64,000 nucleotides of DNA. Source: Sulfurimicrobium sp964384915 (GTDB taxonomy: Bacteria; Pseudomonadota; Gammaproteobacteria; Burkholderiales; Sulfuricellaceae). Below are positions 17,001 to 25,163 of the stretch, piece by piece (position 1 is the first letter of the stretch; the number at the start of each line of letters is the position of its first letter). The notes under the pieces are model-generated. The model ran no database searches and was not told the origin of the DNA. It worked only from the letters and a program-made list of their open reading frames with translations. The stretch covers positions 1 to 64,000 of the forward strand of contig CAYLMA010000007.1 of NCBI GenBank assembly GCA_964384915.1, written 5' to 3'. The translations under genes and the position numbers were made by a program.

Positions 17001-17591
17001 ATGAAATTTGACCCTTGGCGCCATTATCTGCGCGGCCTGCTGTTTGAAACAATGAAGCGTCCGCAGCAGGCCATCGAGGCCTACCGCGAAGCCTTGCGTG
17101 CCGCTCCGGACTTCGCCCAGGCCGCAAGATGCCTGGCCTACCTCCACGCGGCGCGGCGCGAGCATGAGCTGGCCGCAGACTATTACCAGCGCGCGCTGAG
17201 CCTCAGGCCCGGCGATGCCGAGAGCTGGTTCAACCTCGGCTTCATCCGCGATCAGGCCCATGACAAGCCCGGCGCCATCGAGGCCTTCCAGCAAGCCGCG
17301 CGCCTCAAGCCCACGCTCGACCGGGCCTGGTATGGCATGGGCATGGCGCATGCCGCCCTGGGACAGCACGCGGAAGCCGCCACCTCGCTTGCCCGCGCGG
17401 CGGAGCTGCAGCCCATGAACGGCCATGCCTGGTACGCGCTCGGCATGGCCTACCACCACTGCCACCAGCCAGAAAAGGTGAAGGAAGTGGTGCAGCACCT
17501 GCTGCGCTTCGACCCGGTCATGACGCGGCGCCTGATCCAGGAAGCGGAACGGGCCGACCTTGCGCACCTGGTGCAGGACCTGGCCATTTAA
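17001..17591 (+). CDS. Tetratricopeptide-repeat protein
   Basis: A 196-residue protein made mainly of TPR units. Repeats are visible at about 10-40, 42-75, 77-110, 111-145 and 146-175, for example AESWFNLGFIRDQAHDKPGA and DRAWYGMGMAHAALGQHAEA. There is no signal peptide, so it should be a cytoplasmic scaffold. The ATG at 17001 was chosen because GAGGAG lies upstream; an in-frame start at 16974 has no such signal. It is divergent from the YggT-like gene, and partner proteins cannot be inferred. Confidence 0.8.
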   Translation: MKFDPWRHYLRGLLFETMKRPQQAIEAYREALRAAPDFAQAARCLAYLHAARREHELAADYYQRALSLRPGDAESWFNLGFIRDQAHDKPGAIEAFQQAARLKPTLDRAWYGMGMAHAALGQHAEAATSLARAAELQPMNGHAWYALGMAYHHCHQPEKVKEVVQHLLRFDPVMTRRLIQEAERADLAHLVQDLAI

Positions 17592-17610
17592 CCTGGCCAC
17601 CGCCATTCAT

Positions 17611-17740
17611 AACCGCAAAGACGCGAAGACGCAAAGAAAACAAGGGCATAAAATCCATTTGCCATTCACCTCCCTGGTGTCTGTGCAGATTCAGATCACA
17701 TATTGTTTTTCCTTGGCGTTCCATTGCGCCCTTTGCGGTT
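17611..17740. repeat. Foldback of CGCAAAG-type short repeats
   Basis: The left arm (17611-17636) is AACCGCAAAG followed by further CGAAG/GCAAAG copies. The right arm (about 17711-17740) carries the complementary form ending CCCTTTGCGGTT. The same sequence family recurs at 46607-46738, so this is a dispersed intergenic repeat rather than a terminator. Confidence 0.6.
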
Positions 17741-17782
17741 AACAGGTTTTAAGGTTTTAAGATTTTATTTTTTCTCCCGCAC

Positions 17783-17820
17783 AAATGAACAAGGCCCGCA
17801 GAAGCGGGCCTTGTTCATTT
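17783..17820. terminator. 17-bp perfect hairpin, likely bidirectional terminator
   Basis: A perfect 17-bp stem (arms 17783-17799 and 17804-17820) with loop AGAA and a GC-rich core AAGGCCCGC/GCGGGCCTT. It lies 14 bp past the stop of the minus-strand symporter gene and after the plus-strand TPR gene. T-runs are short, but stem strength and position favour termination in both directions. Confidence 0.75.
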
Positions 17821-17833
17821 CCGGGAAGAGAAT

Positions 17834-19990
17834 TTACGCCGCTTTAGCAGCATTTCCTTCCAGGTTGGGGTAGCGCACGTGGTCCACCAGCTCCTGCACT
17901 TCCTTGCTTGGAGCCGGGCTGATCAGGCTGCCCACGATCACGCCGATGATGCCGATGGGAATGCCGAAGATGCCTGCGGCGATCGGCTCGATGTCCCACC
18001 ACTTGGGCGCGTTCACACCGAAGAACGGATAAGTCAAGTACATATAGTACATGCACACAGCCAGCCCGCCCAGCATGCCGATGATCGCCCCGAGCTGGTT
18101 GGCGCGCTTCCAGAACACGCCCAGCACCAGCGCCGGGAAGAAGCCGGATGCCGCCAGCGAGAACGCCGCGCCGACCAGGAACAGGATGTCGCCCGGCTTG
18201 AGCGAGGTGACGTAAGCCGCAGTGATCGCCACCAGCAGCAGCAAGCCCTTGGACACCGCCAGGCGGCGGGTGGTCGGGGCATGCGGGTCGATCATCTTGT
18301 AGTAGACGTCGTGCGACAGGGCGTTGGCGATGGTCAGCAGCAGGCCATCAGCGGTGGAAAGCGCCGCCGCCAGGCCGCCCGCCGCCACCAGGCCCGAGAT
18401 CACGTAAGGCAGGCCGGCGATTTCCGGCGTCGCCAGCACGATCAGGTCGGTGCCGATGGTGATTTCCGCCAATTGCACCAGGCCGTCCTTGTTGAGGTCG
18501 GTCACGCTCATCAGGGTCTTGTCCACCGCGGCCCAGGCATTGACCCAGCCCGGCAGCTCGGAGAACTTCGAGCCGACCAGCAGGTGGTAAATGTCGAACT
18601 TGGCCAGCACCGCCAGGGCGGGCGCGGTAAAGTACAGCAGGAAGATGAAGAACAGCGACCAGAACACCGACTGGCGCGCTTCCCTGACCGACGGCGTGGT
18701 GTAGTAGCGCATCAGGATGTGCGGCAGCGCGGCGGTCCCCACCATCAGGCACAGCACCAGGGCGAGGAAGTTCTTGCGCTTCTTGTTGGATTCCTTGTCA
18801 TCCTCGGCACGGGCCTTGGCGATCTCTTCCGGTGTCGCTTCCGGATTGCTCTTGCGCAGCTTCGCCTCGGCACCCTTGCCCGCGAACGGCTCGGCGTGGG
18901 CCTTGACCGGACCGGCCTTGGCCTTGGCGCCGTCAGCCGCTTTCTTCCACGCTTCCTTGGCCTTGACTACGTCGGCGGGGAAATCCTTGACGGCTTTTTC
19001 CGCCGCCTCGATCGCCTTGGCATCGGGCGCGGGGGCGGCCTTGAGGTCAGCCAGTTTCATCTCGGCCTTGGCTTTCTCTTCCGCCAGGTAGGCTGCGCCG
19101 CCGGCTTCCAGCGCCTTCAGCTTGGCCTCCATGTCCTCCTGCTTTTTCTTGTGGATCACGCGGACCTCGGCCTCGGCCTTGCCCAGCGTGGTATTGGGGT
19201 TGTTCAGTTCCTTTTCCTTCTCCGTCACCTTCTGCAGCGCCTGGCCATAGGCGATCTGCGGGATCGGGTTGCCGGTATGCTGCACCGACAGCCACACCAC
19301 CGGGATCAAGTAGGCGACGATGAGGATGATGTACTGCGCCACCTGGGTCCAGGTCACCGCGCGCATGCCGCCGAGGAAGGAGCACACCAGGATGCCGGCC
19401 AGGCCGACGAACACCCCGACCTGGAATTCCAGCCCGGTGAAGCGGCTGGTGATCAGGCCCACGCCGTAGATCTGCGCGATCACGTAGGTGAAGGAGCAGA
19501 TGATGGCCGCAACCACGCCGATGGTGCGCGGGATGTTGCCGCCGTAGCGCGCGCCGAGAAAGTCCGGAATGGTGAACTGGCCGAACTTCCTCAGATAGGG
19601 CGCGAGGAACAGGGCCACTAGGCAGTAGCCGCCGGTCCAGCCCATGACGAAGGCCAGACCGTCGTAGCCGGAGGCATACAGCGTGCCGGCCATGCCGATG
19701 AAGCTCGCCGCCGACATCCAGTCCGCGCCGGTCGCCATGCCGTTGAAGAAGGCCGGTACGCGGCGGCCCGCGACGTAATACTCGGACACGTCCGCGGTGC
19801 GCGACATGATGCCGATGCCGGCGTAGAGGCCGATGGTGGCCAGCAGGAAGATGTAGCCGAGAACCTTGTTGGGCACCCCCATCTGTTCGAGGATGGCCAG
19901 GATGATGACAAAACCGATGAAGCCGCCGGTATAGAAACCGTAGAACTTCTTCAGTTGCGCGTTAAAAGCGGATTGGCTTTGGGTCGCCAT
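17834..19990 (-). CDS. Sodium:solute symporter (acetate-type, VC_2705 group) with large charged insertion
   Basis: The 718-residue protein is an SSS-family transporter with the core motifs ADWMSAASFIGMAG and GLAAALSTADGLLLTI. These proteins co-transport small carboxylates such as acetate with sodium. Residues about 248-405 form a Lys/Ala/Glu-rich hydrophilic segment, probably coiled-coil (for example KAEAEVRVIHKKKQEDME), that is absent from the standard core and adds some 150 residues between membrane helices. The ATG at 19990 has GGGGAGGAG just upstream and is preferred to a GTG two codons earlier. It follows a DUF4212 subunit gene by 2 bp, the usual pairing for this subgroup. Confidence 0.88.
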   Translation of the reverse strand: MATQSQSAFNAQLKKFYGFYTGGFIGFVIILAILEQMGVPNKVLGYIFLLATIGLYAGIGIMSRTADVSEYYVAGRRVPAFFNGMATGADWMSAASFIGMAGTLYASGYDGLAFVMGWTGGYCLVALFLAPYLRKFGQFTIPDFLGARYGGNIPRTIGVVAAIICSFTYVIAQIYGVGLITSRFTGLEFQVGVFVGLAGILVCSFLGGMRAVTWTQVAQYIILIVAYLIPVVWLSVQHTGNPIPQIAYGQALQKVTEKEKELNNPNTTLGKAEAEVRVIHKKKQEDMEAKLKALEAGGAAYLAEEKAKAEMKLADLKAAPAPDAKAIEAAEKAVKDFPADVVKAKEAWKKAADGAKAKAGPVKAHAEPFAGKGAEAKLRKSNPEATPEEIAKARAEDDKESNKKRKNFLALVLCLMVGTAALPHILMRYYTTPSVREARQSVFWSLFFIFLLYFTAPALAVLAKFDIYHLLVGSKFSELPGWVNAWAAVDKTLMSVTDLNKDGLVQLAEITIGTDLIVLATPEIAGLPYVISGLVAAGGLAAALSTADGLLLTIANALSHDVYYKMIDPHAPTTRRLAVSKGLLLLVAITAAYVTSLKPGDILFLVGAAFSLAASGFFPALVLGVFWKRANQLGAIIGMLGGLAVCMYYMYLTYPFFGVNAPKWWDIEPIAAGIFGIPIGIIGVIVGSLISPAPSKEVQELVDHVRYPNLEGNAAKAA

Positions 19991-19992
19991 GA

Positions 19993-20256
19993 TCACTCCT
20001 CCCCTTCATGGACGCCGTATTCGGTGTCGAGCTTGTTCATGTAGCGGGCGTAGAACCAGATGATCAGGACGTAAACGATCAGCGCCCCCTGTGCCCCGAA
20101 GTAGAATCCCAGCGGAAAGCCGAGAAAGGAGATTTCGTTCAGCTCCCTGGCGAAATAGCTGAAAACGAAGGTCACGACGAACCAGATCGCCAGCAATACC
20201 GCCGTCACGCGCAGGTTTCTTTGCCAGTATTCCTTGTGTTTTTCGGTCAACTCCAT
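19993..20256 (-). CDS. DUF4212 small subunit of sodium:solute symporter
   Basis: An 87-residue protein with two membrane helices (about 16-36 and 50-70), starting MELTEKHKEYWQRNLR. The W-x-x-N-L-R N-terminus and helix pair are typical of DUF4212 proteins, which accompany this symporter subgroup and are taken to be accessory subunits. It lies immediately upstream of the symporter gene in one operon. A Shine-Dalgarno (GGAGG) precedes the start. Confidence 0.88.
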   Translation of the reverse strand: MELTEKHKEYWQRNLRVTAVLLAIWFVVTFVFSYFARELNEISFLGFPLGFYFGAQGALIVYVLIIWFYARYMNKLDTEYGVHEGEE

Positions 20257-20431
20257 GATTTAAGCCTCCATTTGTTTTAGTGTTTATGGATGGGGCACTA
20301 TTGGTTTTATTGATTCCCCCGGACTGCCTTACTGCTGCTTATTTACTTTAGGACTTGCGAAAATGAGTATAGGACTGAATGGCCGCGCTGGTAAAGGTTT
20401 TGTAATCATGCAAACCCGATTTCATGGTAAA

Positions 20432-21136
20432 TCAGCCTTCCCAGCTCACCCAGCGCTGGGCCTTTTCCAGGTCCATCATCCCGCGGAAATGGCTGATGCG
20501 CTGGCGTTGCGCCTGTTCCATGGCGATCAGCAGCAATTGTGCGGTGCACAGCGCATCGGCCATGGCATTGTGGCGCGCATAGTTGTGGATGAGGAAATGG
20601 TTCAGCCAGTGGTCTAGGGCACGGTATTTTTTCGCCAGGGGCGGATTGAGCCCCGGCATCGCGTAGGCGAGGTCCAGCCAGGGATGCTTGAAGTCGAGGC
20701 CGAGAAACTGCTTCATGGCGCGCCTGATCATGGTTTCGTCGAAAGTGACGTGGAAGGCCACCAGCGGGTCCTTGCCGAGAAATTCCAGAAAGGCCAGCAA
20801 GGCCTCCTGCGGCGGTATGCCCCCGGTCTGGGCGCTGCCGCCGATGCCGTGGATGAGGATATTTTCCTTGTGACTGGCCGCTTCCTGCTGCAACACCACT
20901 TCGAAGCTGTCGCCGAGCGCGATCCTGCCGCCCTGCACCGCCACCGCGCCAATGGCGATCAGCCAATCCCGGCTGAGGACCAGCCCGCTGGTTTCCACAT
21001 CCACCACCACGAAACGGGCCGATGCCAGTTCAGCCGCCGCGAGCGCCTCCGGCAAAGCCTGCCAGGCTGCCAGGCGGGATGCCTGCCCGGGCGTCAGTTG
21101 GGGCTTGCTGCCAAAGAACCCGCTCAGCCAGTTCAT
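20432..21136 (-). CDS. DEDDh 3'-5' exonuclease (DNA polymerase III epsilon-like)
   Basis: From the ATG at 21136 (MNWLSGFFGSKPQ) the protein is 234 residues. The exonuclease motifs are VVVDVETSGL (Exo I), HVTFDETMIRR (Exo II) and HNAMADALCTAQ (Exo III with the DEDDh histidine). The fold is DnaQ-like, but the N-terminal extension and context differ from the replicative epsilon subunit. Genes of this type often sit beside DUF294 and acetate-symporter genes, as here, yet their link to transport is not understood. An upstream in-frame start lies within a repeat element and is rejected. Confidence 0.85.
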   Translation of the reverse strand: MNWLSGFFGSKPQLTPGQASRLAAWQALPEALAAAELASARFVVVDVETSGLVLSRDWLIAIGAVAVQGGRIALGDSFEVVLQQEAASHKENILIHGIGGSAQTGGIPPQEALLAFLEFLGKDPLVAFHVTFDETMIRRAMKQFLGLDFKHPWLDLAYAMPGLNPPLAKKYRALDHWLNHFLIHNYARHNAMADALCTAQLLLIAMEQAQRQRISHFRGMMDLEKAQRWVSWEG

Positions 21137-21156
21137 CTTAAAAACCCTGGTTCCAT

Positions 21157-21252
21157 AACCACGGAGGGCACGGAGAACACGGAGCAAAAAACATCGCTTG
21201 CGTAATTTTTGGCATACCGCCTTTCTCCGAGCCCTCCGTGTTCTCCGTGGTT
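21157..21252. repeat. Foldback of CACGGAG-type short repeats
   Basis: The left arm (21157-21184) and right arm (21225-21252) are built from CACGGAGNN units in opposite orientation; both begin or end with AACCACGGAG or its complement. It lies between the DUF294 gene and the exonuclease gene, both on the minus strand. Confidence 0.65.
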
Positions 21253-21269
21253 AAAAATGCTTCCCCGTT

Positions 21270-23162
21270 TCATAGATGATAGTCCATCGCCAGCCGCGCC
21301 TGCAGCTTGCGCGCCTGGCGGAAGGCTTCCTTGAGGATGCGCCGGTCCAGGTCGTTCAACTGGTCGGGATTGATGCGGTTGCCGGTCCCCGCCTCGTCCG
21401 TGCCGGAAAACTCGTGCTGACGCCGCAAGCGCAAGAGCTGGATGAAATGCAGGGCCACGATCCAGCCCTCCACCTCGGTGGCTGGGATCTTCAACGCGGG
21501 CGCGGCCAGGCGCAGGCGCTGCGCGCTATTGGTCGCGGCCACGCCGGCGGCCAGGCTGAAGATGCGCGCGGCATCGACGAAGGGCGAGACGCCGTTGAAC
21601 TTCAGGTCCAGCGTGCCGCCGTCCACCACGAAATCGCGCACCATCCCCAGCGGCGGACGGTTGCGCAGGGCATTGGCCGCCATCTGGTGCAGGAAGCGGG
21701 GGTTGGCGGCGGCATGCGGCATCAGCCAGGCGCGCAAGGCCTCGGCCAGCGACGCCTGCCCCCACAAGGGGCGGAAGTCGAAGAAGATGGTGCTGTTCAG
21801 CAGGGCGTCCGGATCGCCATGCTCGATCCATTCTGAGAAAGTCCCCTTCCATTCCTCCAGGGAGAGGCACCACTTCGGGTTGGAAGCCATGATGTTTCCC
21901 TTGCACAAGGGGAAGCCGCAGGCGTCCAGCGCCGCGTTGATGCGCTCCGCCAGCGGCAGCAGCACGCTCCGCATCTCGTCCGCGCTCTTGCCCTCTGGGA
22001 CCCGGAAGATGATCCCGTTGTCCTGGTCGGTGTTGAGCGTCTGCTCGAAGCGCCCTTCGCTGCCCAGGGCGAGCCAGCAGATTTCCATGCCCTGCCCGTC
22101 AAGACCCTGCGCCTGGCATTCCAGTTCGATCAGCCGCTGCGTGAGCAGGTCGTTGAGCGTGGAGATGAATTGCGTCAACTGTTCCGCCGCTACCCCCTGG
22201 GCGAGCATGTTGTGCGCGAGCTGGCGGATGTCCTGCGCGCTTTGCTTGAGCTGGTCCACGCTCTGGCTGCTGCGGATGGCGCTGCTGATTTGCCGCAAGC
22301 CCACTCGCTGCAGGGTGAAGAGGTCTTTTTCCGAGATGATGCCGATCAGTTTGTCCTGTTCGGTCACCAGGACGTGCCGGATGCCTTGCCGCGCCATGGC
22401 CAGCGCCGCTTCGTACGCCAGCGCCTGGGGCGGCAGGGTACAAAGCCCGGTGCTCATGATGCCGATGATGGGCTGCTCAAGGTCGGCGCCGGGCAGGGCG
22501 ACCCGGTTGAGCACGTCGTGCAGGGTGAAGATGCCCACCGGGCGCTCGTCTTCCACGGCGATCATGGCGCCGATGCCGAGGTCGTGCAGGGTTTGCAGGA
22601 CCGCCCGGATGGGGGTGGACGGCGCGCAGGTGACGGGCTCGCGCCGGAGGATGGCACTGAGCGGGCTGTTCATGGATTGCTGCGCGCTGCTGGTCTGGGC
22701 GTATTGCGCCTGGATGATGTGCTTGGATTGCTCCAGCAGGTTGGCGATGCGCCGCGTGCAGAAGTCGTGGAAGGCCGCGCTTTGCCGCGTGAGCTGGTGG
22801 AAGTCCGCCGCGCCCAGTTCGTAGCAGAAGAGGTCGTCGCGCGCGCGGTAGGTGCTGGTGACCGGGCGCTTGGAGAGCAGGGCCCCCAGGGGGAAGCATT
22901 CGCCTTCGTGCAGTTCGAGCCAGGCGCTGTCGTCCTGCGCCTGCACCACGCCCTGCTCGCCTTGCACCACGCCCTGCTTGATGATGTAGAAGGTGCGCGC
23001 TTCGCCCTGCTCGGGCGAAAGCACAATTTCACCCTTGGCGTAGTAGCCGATCTGAAGGCGGCCAGACAGCCATTCCAGGTCAGTACGATCCATCCGGTCA
23101 AACGGCGCGAAGCGGCGAAGGTGCGAGGCCGTCGCTTGGGTCAGGGAATTGGGGGCAACCAT
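21270..23162 (-). CDS. Cyclic-nucleotide-binding/CBS/DUF294 nucleotidyltransferase-like protein, copy 1
   Basis: The 630-residue protein has three parts: a cNMP-binding-like domain (about 15-140), a CBS pair (about 165-290, containing GIGAMIAVEDERPVGIFTL), and a DUF294 nucleotidyltransferase-like domain with GSEGR at 367-371 and D379-Q-D381. Such proteins are thought to sense nucleotides and adjust nearby transport or regulation. The substrate is unknown. The ATG at 23162 follows AAAGGAG. About 1.2 kb of this gene (21894-23115) is indistinguishable by eye from the second copy at 29883-31784, while both ends diverge. Confidence 0.87.
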   Translation of the reverse strand: MVAPNSLTQATASHLRRFAPFDRMDRTDLEWLSGRLQIGYYAKGEIVLSPEQGEARTFYIIKQGVVQGEQGVVQAQDDSAWLELHEGECFPLGALLSKRPVTSTYRARDDLFCYELGAADFHQLTRQSAAFHDFCTRRIANLLEQSKHIIQAQYAQTSSAQQSMNSPLSAILRREPVTCAPSTPIRAVLQTLHDLGIGAMIAVEDERPVGIFTLHDVLNRVALPGADLEQPIIGIMSTGLCTLPPQALAYEAALAMARQGIRHVLVTEQDKLIGIISEKDLFTLQRVGLRQISSAIRSSQSVDQLKQSAQDIRQLAHNMLAQGVAAEQLTQFISTLNDLLTQRLIELECQAQGLDGQGMEICWLALGSEGRFEQTLNTDQDNGIIFRVPEGKSADEMRSVLLPLAERINAALDACGFPLCKGNIMASNPKWCLSLEEWKGTFSEWIEHGDPDALLNSTIFFDFRPLWGQASLAEALRAWLMPHAAANPRFLHQMAANALRNRPPLGMVRDFVVDGGTLDLKFNGVSPFVDAARIFSLAAGVAATNSAQRLRLAAPALKIPATEVEGWIVALHFIQLLRLRRQHEFSGTDEAGTGNRINPDQLNDLDRRILKEAFRQARKLQARLAMDYHL

Positions 23163-23194
23163 GATGCCAGCTCCTTTAAACCTAGAAACCTCAG

Positions 23195-23376
23195 TTGGAC
23201 GTGGTGGAGTGTGCGGTTTTTGGGGTGCAGGGCAAGGCGCAACGACGCGGAATGGTCGTTCCATTCCAAGGAGTTGCACCCGTAAAGGGCGTCCCCGCCG
23301 GGAGCGGCAGCAGAGCTGCTCGCTCCGGCGAGACAACGCAGCCATGCGCCCCAAAAACAGTGCAATCCACCACGTA
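23195..23376. repeat. About 180-bp imperfect palindromic element
   Basis: The arms at 23195-23230 and 23341-23376 are imperfect inverted repeats of 36 nt with about seven mismatches. Both contain GTTTTTGGGG or its complement, and GTGGTGGA or its complement. Inside is a second hairpin around GGCAGCAGAGCTGC (about 23320). No reading frame is present. It resembles a non-autonomous foldback or MITE-like element lying just upstream of the DUF294 gene, and could affect its promoter. Confidence 0.6.
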
Positions 23377-24135
23377 GCGGCGTCACCAAGCGGGTGAATC
23401 CACGATTCAAGAAGAAATTTATTAAATTCATTGCGTTATGCACTCAATGAAGCGGTCAACTGAGGTTTTTAGGTTAAATCTACTTGCGCATTATTTGGCG
23501 GCGGCATACTGCTCCAGCAGCAGCCCCAGGCCAACAAAACATTTCCTAATTGATCCGGCGCGATTTAAATGCGTGATCTCTAAAAGAGACATGATTGGCA
23601 AGAATTACATGATTGAAAACAAACAGGCAAGTGTTCCCTGCAACCCGCATCCGGTTCGTACAAGAAAAAGCCTCCGCGGCAGCTCAAAGTTTTCCTGCAC
23701 GCCGCCCCCAGGCGGGGATAATTGCGAATGACCGACATGACCCCGCGTAGCCTGGCCGATGGGCGGCGAACCGGAGTGGCATGACCTTGGCTCGCTGCAG
23801 GACAGCACTTCATGCGCCAGCGGATATTTCCGCCGCAGCATGCCGGCCGGCAGGTCTTGTTCGATCAGCCGCAGCACTTGTTCGCTCAATATTCCTCGGG
23901 GTAGCCGGCAAGGTAATCCGGCGGTGGTTTCGGGCGCATGGCAACATGTCTGGCGTTGGCTGAAGGCCAAATTCTACCGTTTGCCCCCCCGCAGCGGCAC
24001 GGCGTTGTTGCGCTTTTTTTGTTACCGCGCGACAGATGTGGAACGGATCGCCGTGCTAGGATAACAGGCCGGCCGCTTGCATTAACACGCAAGGCCGCCG
24101 CCCTGATTCAAGCCAAAAGAGAGCAAAGGAAATTC
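23377..24135. other. Long intergenic stretch without a supportable gene
   Basis: About 760 bp. Several short frames exist on both strands, but none has family features, a ribosome binding site and consistent codon use together. The segment around 23500-23640 is AT-richer than the surroundings. A good Shine-Dalgarno (AAAGGA) for the next gene is at 24125-24130. It may contain eroded coding sequence. Confidence 0.4.
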
Positions 24136-24657
24136 ATGATAACGAAGCATCAAAACTACATCCTCAAAATGATGGCGCGGGTGGTATTCGCCAGCCGCTG
24201 GCTGCAGGCGCCCCTCTATCTCGGGCTCATCGTCGCGCAAACGGTGTATGTCTACCATTTCAGCGTCGAACTGGTGCACCTGGTTCAGCACACCCAGACC
24301 ATTACCGAAACCGAAATCATGCTGGTCGTGCTCGGCCTGATTGACGTGGTCATGATCGCCAACCTGCTGCTGATGGTCATCGTCGGCGGCTACGAAACCT
24401 TCGTCTCGCGCCTCTACCTGGAAGGCGACCCTGACCAGCCGGAATGGCTGGAGCACGTCAACGCCGGAACCATGAAGGTCAAGCTGTCCATGGCGCTGAT
24501 CGGCATTTCCTCCATCCACCTGCTGAAAACCTTTATCGAGGCACCCAACCTGAGCCAGCAGACCATGATGTGGCAGGTCATCATCCATATGACCTTCGTG
24601 CTGTCGGCGATGGCCATGGCCTACACCAACCGGCTAATGGAGATCAAGGCGCACTGA
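24136..24657 (+). CDS. UPF0114 (YqhA-type) membrane protein
   Basis: The 173-residue protein starts MITKHQNYILKMMARVVFAS at the ATG at 24136, which follows AAAGGA. The sequence SRWLQAPLYLGLIVAQ and the central LVVLGLIDVVMIANLLLMVI are typical of UPF0114/YqhA. Four membrane segments are likely. The family has no established biochemical role. The gene stands alone between the DUF294 copy and the ActP operon. Confidence 0.85.
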   Translation: MITKHQNYILKMMARVVFASRWLQAPLYLGLIVAQTVYVYHFSVELVHLVQHTQTITETEIMLVVLGLIDVVMIANLLLMVIVGGYETFVSRLYLEGDPDQPEWLEHVNAGTMKVKLSMALIGISSIHLLKTFIEAPNLSQQTMMWQVIIHMTFVLSAMAMAYTNRLMEIKAH

Positions 24658-24661
24658 GCAA

Positions 24662-24964
24662 GGGCGCGGGAAAAACACTTTCAGCGAGGGCGAGGAAGAT
24701 GTCGAGGCCATCGGGGAGTCGCAGCATCCGGTCACCGAGTGGAGCGGCATCGAGGCAAGAGACCTCGATACGGCCAAAATCGTGACGCTGCACTGCCTCC
24801 TGACCGGCGAAGGGCTGGAGGACGCCATTTATGCCTATGAGCCGGCCTACACCGCCGGCGAAGACGGCCCTATCGTTATCCGGACTCCGGATGCGGTGAT
24901 GGAGAAACTTGCCAGCCTGAAAGAGGACGCCCTTGAGAGGGTGGGGAAAACTGGCTGCCAGTGA
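24662..24964 (+). pseudogene. Orphan coding fragment without a start
   Basis: Frame 2 is open from just inside the end of the UPF0114 gene to a TGA at 24962. Its composition looks coding (for example VTLHCLLTGEGLEDAIYAYE, and DGPIVIRTPDAVMEKLASL). There is no ATG near the beginning; the first usable start is a GTG at 24782. Further peptide-like sequence in another frame (around 25007-25090) suggests a gene remnant broken by indels. I do not recognise the family. Confidence 0.4.
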
Positions 24965-25111
24965 AGAATTCGAGACGAGCGGCTGGCTGAATCCCAAGAC
25001 CAGTCCATGTTCGCCTGGATGCACCCGCTGCTGAAATTGCCGGCACCCGAAAGCGGAATCAAGCTGTTTATCAAATCGGGGGCGATCCACGCAGCCATTT
25101 CTCCGGACGCA

Positions 25112-25141
25112 ACAAAAAAGCCCCGGCCGAAGCCGGGGCTT
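25112..25141 (-). terminator. Rho-independent terminator of the ActP operon
   Basis: AAGCCCCGGC and GCCGGGGCTT form a 10-bp GC-rich stem with loop CGAA (25118-25141). On the minus strand it is followed by TTTTTTG, 23 bp past the actP stop. This is a canonical intrinsic terminator for the minus-strand operon. Confidence 0.9.
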
Positions 25142-25163
25142 GGAGGGCGATTCTGCAGCCTGT

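Noticed and set aside
17001..17606. Minus-strand frame opposite the TPR gene
   Set aside because: The TPR repeats lie on the plus strand with a good ribosome binding site; the opposite frame has no recognisable motif.
23605..23970. Minus-strand frame of 121 codons in the long spacer
   Set aside because: A short stretch faintly resembles a chorismate-lyase-like sequence, but the length, composition and lack of a ribosome site do not support a gene.
23759..24064. Plus-strand frame of 101 codons upstream of the UPF0114 gene
   Set aside because: Amino-acid content is irregular and no start signal is present.
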